A stretch of DNA of 64,000 bases from Canibacter zhoujuaniae (GTDB lineage: Bacteria; Actinomycetota; Actinomycetes; Actinomycetales; Microbacteriaceae): NCBI RefSeq assembly GCF_011752015.1, contig NZ_JAAIKA010000001.1:62001-126000 (forward strand), read 5' to 3'. The translations under genes and the position numbers were made by a program. The stretch's first letter is position 1, and each line of letters opens with the position of its first letter. This document shows positions 59,335-64,000 of this stretch, piece by piece. The notes under the pieces are model-generated. The model was not told where the DNA came from, searched no databases, and was given only the letters and a program-made list of their open reading frames with translations.

Positions 59335-59358
59335 CTGTCCTGTGAGGCAGAGAAGGGG
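59335..59358 (+). promoter_or_regulatory. PyrR-binding loop next to the pyrR ribosome binding site
   Basis: CTGTCCTGTGAGGCAG (59335-59350) fits the PyrR-binding loop consensus ARUCCNGNGAGGYU; the first pair is swapped (T with A in place of A with T). AAGGGG (59353-59358), the ribosome binding site, follows directly. No terminator hairpin lies between, so the likely mode is translational repression, as reported for Mycobacterium smegmatis. Confidence 0.75.
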
Positions 59359-59364
59359 CCTATT

Positions 59365-59904
59365 TTGCGTAGGGTGCTTGAAAGTGCCGAGATGCAGCGT
59401 GCTCTGACGCGCATCTCGCACGAAATTATTGAATCAAACAAGGGTGCCGCTGATCTTATCTTGGTGGGTATCCCGACCCGAGGTGCCTATTTAGCGCACC
59501 GCATTGCAGGGGTTATCTCGCGCATCGAAGGTGTAGATGTGCCGGTCGGAGTGCTGGACGTCACGATGTATCGCGATGACCTGGCCAAGCATCGCACGCT
59601 CACCCCGAAACCAACAGAGATGCCCAATGTGGCACTTGACGGTAAGACTGTTGTGCTGGTTGATGATGTGCTCTACTCAGGGCGCACAGTGCGCGCAGCG
59701 CTCGACGCCTTGAACGATCACGGTCGTCCCGCCGTGGTAAGGCTTGCAGCGCTGGTTGATCGGGGGCATCGTGAGCTGCCGATCCGCGCCGAATTTATTG
59801 GAAAAAATCTGCCGAGCGCGAAGACTGAGCGCATTCGGGTGCGCCTTATGGAAACTGACGGCGTTGACGAAGTGCTTATCGGTGAGCAGGAGGTGGCAGA
59901 CTAA
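59365..59904 (+). CDS. pyrR: Pyrimidine operon regulator PyrR / uracil phosphoribosyltransferase
   Basis: PyrR (179 residues) binds pyr leader RNA in response to UMP/UTP and often has uracil phosphoribosyltransferase activity. The PRPP motif is [13 protein letters not shown] (97-109). [12 protein letters not shown] and YRDDLAKH are also typical. TTG start, 6 bases after AAGGGG. First gene of pyrR-pyrB-pyrC-PH-carA-carB, with overlapping start-stop junctions. Probably represses its own translation. Confidence 0.95.
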   Translation: MRRVLESAEMQRALTRISHEIIESNKGAADLILVGIPTRGAYLAHRIAGVISRIEGVDVPVGVLDVTMYRDDLAKHRTLTPKPTEMPNVALDGKTVVLVDDVLYSGRTVRAALDALNDHGRPAVVRLAALVDRGHRELPIRAEFIGKNLPSAKTERIRVRLMETDGVDEVLIGEQEVAD

Positions 59905-60848
59905 TGCGACACCTTTTGCACACCGCTGAGCTCAGCCGTGAAGAAGCTATTACGCTGCTCGATATCGCAGAAGATATGGCGGACACACAGCAGCGTGAAG
60001 TGAAGAAGCTCCCAACTTTGCGTGGCAAAACTGTTGTGAATCTGTTTTTTGAAGATTCAACCCGCACCAGGATCTCGTTTGAAGCAGCGGCAAAACGGTT
60101 GAGTGCTGACGTTATTAACTTCAGTGCCAAAGGCTCTTCAGTGTCTAAAGGAGAGTCTCTGAAGGATACCGCGCAGACACTGCAAGCTATCGGCGCAGAC
60201 GGTGTGGTCATTCGCCACTGGGCATCGGGGGCGCCGGCCAGACTTGCAACTAGCGGTTGGATAGACGCCGGTGTTATGAACGCCGGAGATGGCACACACG
60301 AGCACCCCACCCAGGCGCTGCTTGATGCGTTCACAATGCGCAGACGGCTGCACGGCGCTGGTGCCCGCGGCAAAGGTTTGGACGGCGTTACCGTCACAAT
60401 CGTTGGAGACATTCTGCACTCGCGCGTCGCTCGCTCAAATCTGTGGCTGTTAAACACCCTCGGCGCTGCGGTAACTTTTGTGGCGCCCAAAACACTGCTT
60501 CCCTATGGTGCTGAGAAGTGGCCTGTTGCGCTAGAGACCTCACTTGATCGTGCGCTTGCAGCCAAGCCGGATGTTGTGATGATGCTGCGTATCCAGGGGG
60601 AGCGCATGCACGATGCGTTTTTCCCGAGCGTCCGCGAATATTCCAGGCAGTGGGGGCTGGATGACAGCCGCTTCGCCAAACTTAAAGACAGCGCGCTGGT
60701 GATGCATCCGGGGCCGATGAACCGGGGCCTGGAGATCTCGTCTGCCCCAGCAGATTCAGCCAAATCAACCGTGCTCGAACAGGTAGCAAACGGTGTGAGT
60801 GTGCGGATGGCCGCGCTCTACATGCTGCTCGCAGGAAAGGAAGCATAA
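59904..60848 (+). CDS. pyrB: Aspartate carbamoyltransferase catalytic subunit
   Basis: PyrB (314 residues) joins carbamoyl phosphate and aspartate. STRTR at 52-56 ([12 protein letters not shown]) binds carbamoyl phosphate; [26 protein letters not shown] and [13 protein letters not shown] follow. No pyrI regulatory subunit is present. The ATG shares a base with the pyrR stop and follows GAGCAGGAGG. Confidence 0.96.
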   Translation: MRHLLHTAELSREEAITLLDIAEDMADTQQREVKKLPTLRGKTVVNLFFEDSTRTRISFEAAAKRLSADVINFSAKGSSVSKGESLKDTAQTLQAIGADGVVIRHWASGAPARLATSGWIDAGVMNAGDGTHEHPTQALLDAFTMRRRLHGAGARGKGLDGVTVTIVGDILHSRVARSNLWLLNTLGAAVTFVAPKTLLPYGAEKWPVALETSLDRALAAKPDVVMMLRIQGERMHDAFFPSVREYSRQWGLDDSRFAKLKDSALVMHPGPMNRGLEISSAPADSAKSTVLEQVANGVSVRMAALYMLLAGKEA

Positions 60849-62191
60849 TGTCGGAGACAAACGCCACAAAGATTTTAATTAAAAACGCGCACCTGGCCAG
60901 CGAGCTGACCGAGAAGGGCGAGCAACCGCTAACAGGGAACGGCGTTGATCTGCGGATCGCTGACGGCAGAATTACTGAGGTAGCTGCTGGGCTTGAGGCA
61001 GCAGAAAACGAGCGTGTCATTGATGCAAGCGGTTTGATCGCTTTTACCGGTTTTGTCGATCTGCACACTCATTTACGTGAACCCGGTTTTGAACAGTCAG
61101 AAACCGTCTACACGGGCACCCGCGCCGCAGCTGCCGGAGGTTTCACAACAGTCTTCGCAATGGCCAACACCTCACCTGTGCAAGACACTGCCGGAGTTGT
61201 TGAGCAGGTGCAGGCGCTCGGTGAGCGCGCAGGATACGCAACTGTGCGACCAATTGGCGCGGTAACCGAAGATCTTGCCGGTGAGAAACTCTCTGAAATC
61301 GGTGCGATGGCTGAGTCTCGCGCCAAAGTGCGTGTGTTTAGTGACGACGGCAAGTGTGTGCACGACTCTCTCCTGATGCGGCGTGCAATGGAGTATGTGC
61401 GCACCTTTGACGGTGTGATTGCGCAACATGCGCAGGATCCGCGCCTGACAGAGGGCGCACAGATGAACGAAGGCGAGCTGTCGAGCGAGCTGGGGCTTGC
61501 AGGCTGGCCAGCGGTCGCCGAAGAATCAATCATTGCGCGCGATGCTTTACTTGCTGAGCACCTTGATGCGCGTCTGCACGTCTGCCACCTCTCGACAGCG
61601 GGCTCGGTTGAGGTGGTGCGCCAGGCAAAAGAGCGTGGTGTGAAGATTAGCGCCGAGGTGACTCCGCACCATCTAATTTTGACTGAGGATCTTGTGCGCT
61701 CATATGATCCGCGTTATAAGGTGAATCCGCCACTGCGTCGTGAAGAGGATGTGCAGGCGCTACGGCGTGCTGTAGCCGCTGGGGTGATCGACATTATCGC
61801 AACCGATCATGCCCCACACCCGGCAGAAGCAAAAGAGTGCGAGTGGGACACAGCCGCTTTCGGCATGGTTGGTTTGGAGTCGGCACTGCCTATCTCGGTG
61901 CTTTCGCTGATCAAACCGGGGCACATCAGCTGGGCAAAGCTGGAGCAGCTATTGAGTCAGAAACCAGCAGAAATCGGTTCTTACGACGAGCATCCAAAGC
62001 AGCTTGCGGCTGGCGAAATAGCTGATCTTGTGCTTGTGGATCCGGCCGGCACACGCTCATTTGGGGAACAGGATCTGCGCGGCCGCAGTGTGAACAGTCC
62101 ATACCTTGGCATGGAGCTTCCAGCCAGGATTCACACAACAATCCGGCACGGTGTTATCACCTGCGATAACGGTGAGGTCGTAGACCTCTAA
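60848..62191 (+). CDS. pyrC: Dihydroorotase
   Basis: PyrC (447 residues, class I) cyclises carbamoyl aspartate. Metal motif GFVDLHTHLREPG near residue 68-80, AAAGGFTTVFAMANTSP, then VCHLSTAGSVE and IATDHAPH. Both the zinc histidines and the late Asp are visible, so it is an active enzyme and not a PyrB-associated inactive paralog. The ATG shares one base with pyrB. Confidence 0.95.
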   Translation: MSETNATKILIKNAHLASELTEKGEQPLTGNGVDLRIADGRITEVAAGLEAAENERVIDASGLIAFTGFVDLHTHLREPGFEQSETVYTGTRAAAAGGFTTVFAMANTSPVQDTAGVVEQVQALGERAGYATVRPIGAVTEDLAGEKLSEIGAMAESRAKVRVFSDDGKCVHDSLLMRRAMEYVRTFDGVIAQHAQDPRLTEGAQMNEGELSSELGLAGWPAVAEESIIARDALLAEHLDARLHVCHLSTAGSVEVVRQAKERGVKISAEVTPHHLILTEDLVRSYDPRYKVNPPLRREEDVQALRRAVAAGVIDIIATDHAPHPAEAKECEWDTAAFGMVGLESALPISVLSLIKPGHISWAKLEQLLSQKPAEIGSYDEHPKQLAAGEIADLVLVDPAGTRSFGEQDLRGRSVNSPYLGMELPARIHTTIRHGVITCDNGEVVDL

Positions 62192-62688
62192 TGAACGGCT
62201 ACAGCATTAATGTGATTGTGTGCGCTGGCATTGTGGTGCTGGCGCTTACAGGCATGTGGTTTGGGTGGCGCAAACGCAGCATCAGCGGCGAGGCGCTACC
62301 GCGGTTTACCGGAACAATCGGTGAGCCGGTAAAAATTTTTGAGCGAGTTTTCTACGTCGTGACCACAGATGCAGCAGACCGTCGTGAACGAGTGCTGCCA
62401 CCCGGTCTTAAATATCGAGGCTGGGCGAGGTTCGTAATCGCCGAATCGGGTGCGGTGCTCCAGGTCGCTGGCGAAGATCCGACCACTCTCGCACCGATTA
62501 CTGGTGTATCGCTCACAGGAACATCTATCGCAAAAGCGGTGGAGGCCGCAGGTCTGGTGGTTATTTCCTGGGGTGAGCCAGACAAGAGAGTCGAAACTCA
62601 TATTAGGTTTACAACAACTGAAGAGCAGGAAACAGCTGTTGCCCTGCTCGAAAACATCATAAAGAAGAAGGAAACCGTAGCGTGTTAG
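62191..62688 (+). CDS. Membrane-anchored PH-like domain protein in the pyr operon
   Basis: A 165-residue protein with one N-terminal span (about 6-24, INVIVCAGIVVLALTGMWFGW), a short basic turn (RKR) and a beta-rich cytosolic domain (about 40-160) like the bacterial PH-like domains annotated between pyrC and carA in actinobacteria. It overlaps pyrC by one base and carA by 7. No catalytic residues are seen. Function unknown. Its fixed place suggests a role linked to the pathway or just conserved co-transcription. Confidence 0.7.
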   Translation: MNGYSINVIVCAGIVVLALTGMWFGWRKRSISGEALPRFTGTIGEPVKIFERVFYVVTTDAADRRERVLPPGLKYRGWARFVIAESGAVLQVAGEDPTTLAPITGVSLTGTSIAKAVEAAGLVVISWGEPDKRVETHIRFTTTEEQETAVALLENIIKKKETVAC

Positions 62689-63923
62689 AAACATTTGCTC
62701 CTCCGGCTGAAACAGTTCCAAACGGAAAAGCCGTGCTAGTGCTAGCGGACGGAACCCGCTATGAGGGTCGTGCATACGGTGCTACGGGGCGCACTCTCGG
62801 CGAGTTAGTGTTCACAACCGGGATGACCGGATACCAGGAAACCCTCACCGATCCGTCATACGCTGGCCAAATTGTGCTCATGACTGCGCCGCACATCGGT
62901 AACACCGGTGCTAACAAAACAGATATGGAGTCGCGCAAAATTTGGGTTGCGGGTTTTGTTGTGCGTGACCCCGCGCGCCGGGTGTCAAACTATCGCGCTG
63001 AAAAGTCACTCGATGAGGAGCTAGTAGAAAACGGTATCGTTGGTATTTCTGGTGTTGATACGCGCGCAATAACCAGACACATTCGCTCTGTCGGATCGAT
63101 GAAAGCCGGTGTGTTTTCCGGTGCTGATTATGATCTAGATGCGGCCGAGCAGCTCGATATTGTGGTGGATCAGGAGCCAATGGCGGGCAAGAATCTATCT
63201 GCGGTTGTGACAACGCCGGAGCGCTACGAGGTAGCTGCCGCAGCTGAGGTCGAAAAAATTGGCACTATCGCCGTGCTCGATCTTGGTGTGAAGAGCGCTA
63301 CTATCAACTATCTTGCCGCACACGGATTCGATGTTGTGGTGCTCCCGGCGAGCACTACGGTGGAAGAAATAAAAGAGCTTGCTCCTGACGCGCTCTTTTA
63401 TTCAAACGGGCCGGGAGATCCTGCCGCGAGCGACGCACAGGTTGAGTTGCTGAAAGAGATGCTAAAGACCGGAATCCCATATTTTGGTATCTGCTTTGGT
63501 AATCAGCTGCTCGGCCGCGCGCTCGGCTTTGACACCTACAAGCTGCCGTTCGGGCACCGGGGTATTAATCAGCCGGTGCTTGATACGAAGACAGGTAAGG
63601 TGGAAATTACAGCGCAGAACCACGGTTTTGCGGTAGCTCTGACAGCCGACGGTGAGCACAACTCGCCAGCGGGTTTTGGTCGGGTGCGCGTCAGCCACGT
63701 CAGCCTTAACGATGATGTTGTAGAGGGCATTGAGTGCCTCGATATTCCTGCCTTCAGCGTGCAGTACCACCCAGAGGCGGCGAGCGGCCCACGCGATGCC
63801 TTCTACCTCTTTGACCGTTTCCGTCAGCTGGTGCTCGCCCGGCAGGGTCGTGCAGCAGATCCTGACACAGAATTCAAGCCAAACGTGAGTGTTCCAGCCG
63901 CAACCGAAAGCGAGAGCAAATAA
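62682..63923 (+). CDS. carA: Carbamoyl phosphate synthase small subunit
   Basis: CarA (413 residues) hydrolyses glutamine for CarB. N-terminal domain with [20 protein letters not shown], then the class I glutaminase with the nucleophile C271 in [10 protein letters not shown] and the histidine and glutamate in [12 protein letters not shown] start after AAGGAAACC inside the preceding gene. C-terminal tail beyond the core is low in complexity. Confidence 0.95.
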   Translation: MLETFAPPAETVPNGKAVLVLADGTRYEGRAYGATGRTLGELVFTTGMTGYQETLTDPSYAGQIVLMTAPHIGNTGANKTDMESRKIWVAGFVVRDPARRVSNYRAEKSLDEELVENGIVGISGVDTRAITRHIRSVGSMKAGVFSGADYDLDAAEQLDIVVDQEPMAGKNLSAVVTTPERYEVAAAAEVEKIGTIAVLDLGVKSATINYLAAHGFDVVVLPASTTVEEIKELAPDALFYSNGPGDPAASDAQVELLKEMLKTGIPYFGICFGNQLLGRALGFDTYKLPFGHRGINQPVLDTKTGKVEITAQNHGFAVALTADGEHNSPAGFGRVRVSHVSLNDDVVEGIECLDIPAFSVQYHPEAASGPRDAFYLFDRFRQLVLARQGRAADPDTEFKPNVSVPAATESESK

Positions 63924-64000
63924 TGCCAAAGCGTCCCGACATTAATTCAGTTCTTGTTATCGGTTCTGGCCCGATCGTAATTGGCCAAGCGTGTGAGTTT
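63923..64000 (+). CDS. carB: Carbamoyl phosphate synthase large subunit, start only
   Basis: The first 26 codons are in the window: [20 protein letters not shown], then GQACEF, the exact N-terminal signature of CarB. The gene runs off the edge. The ATG shares one base with the carA stop. Confidence 0.93.
   Translation, partial: MPKRPDINSVLVIGSGPIVIGQACEF

Overview
The window is a gene-dense chromosomal segment of an actinobacterium, most likely a member of the Microbacteriaceae (order Micrococcales). The points behind this are: a mycothiol-type CPWC reductase at the left end, a murT-gatD pair, the gene order leuS-comEA-comEC-holA-rpsT-lepA-hemW-hrcA-dnaJ, ruvAB-yajC-secDF-rel, rpsD-alaS-ruvX-mltG-aroECKB-efp-nusB-pyrRBC-carAB, a PH-like membrane protein between pyrC and carA, a DUF349 protein near rel, and frequent GTG/TTG starts. 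By eye the base composition is only moderately GC-rich (mid-fifties percent, not computed), low for the family, and gaps between genes are short, which would fit a somewhat reduced genome. Genus-level placement is not possible from this text alone.

Left third (1-23 kb): a thiol reductase, rpiB and a Nei-type DNA glycosylase lead into murT-gatD (lipid II amidation), then yceI, a convergent App1-type phosphatase, the cytochrome bd locus (cydAB, a small opposite-strand membrane protein, cydDC), leuS, the DNA-uptake genes comEA-comEC, manA, holA, an ABC exporter half-transporter and rpsT. Middle (23-46 kb): lepA, a DUF1990 gene, hemW, then hrcA (behind a CIRCE operator), dnaJ, rsmE, a HIT protein, phoH, ybeY, a CorC-like membrane protein and era as one tightly packed run; leuA behind a leucine-rich leader peptide and hairpin; ruvAB, yajC, secDF and rel. 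Right third (43-64 kb): an AbiEi-like orphan and a DUF349 protein on the minus strand, rarA, rpsD, thrC (minus), a 57-residue protein and alaS, ruvX, mltG, the shikimate cluster aroE-C-K-B, a thioesterase (minus), efp-nusB, and the pyrimidine operon pyrR-pyrB-pyrC-PH-carA-carB (cut by the window edge), preceded by a PyrR-type RNA site beside the pyrR ribosome binding site.

Almost everything is housekeeping. There is no prophage, insertion sequence, CRISPR array, tRNA or rRNA gene that I could see, and no gap over 300 bases without a gene. I did not find a clearly new multi-gene system. The more interesting signals are regulatory: a leaderless leucine leader peptide with an overlapping hairpin before leuA, the PyrR site, a recurring pattern of a TAnnnT hexamer 6-7 bases before the start codon (leaderless mRNAs), an out-of-frame leaderless ATG just before rarA, and a hairpin between yajC and secD. 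Protein-level oddities are a MurT without the usual four-cysteine ribbon, two small proteins of unknown function, and an apparently shortened leuA-ruvA junction.
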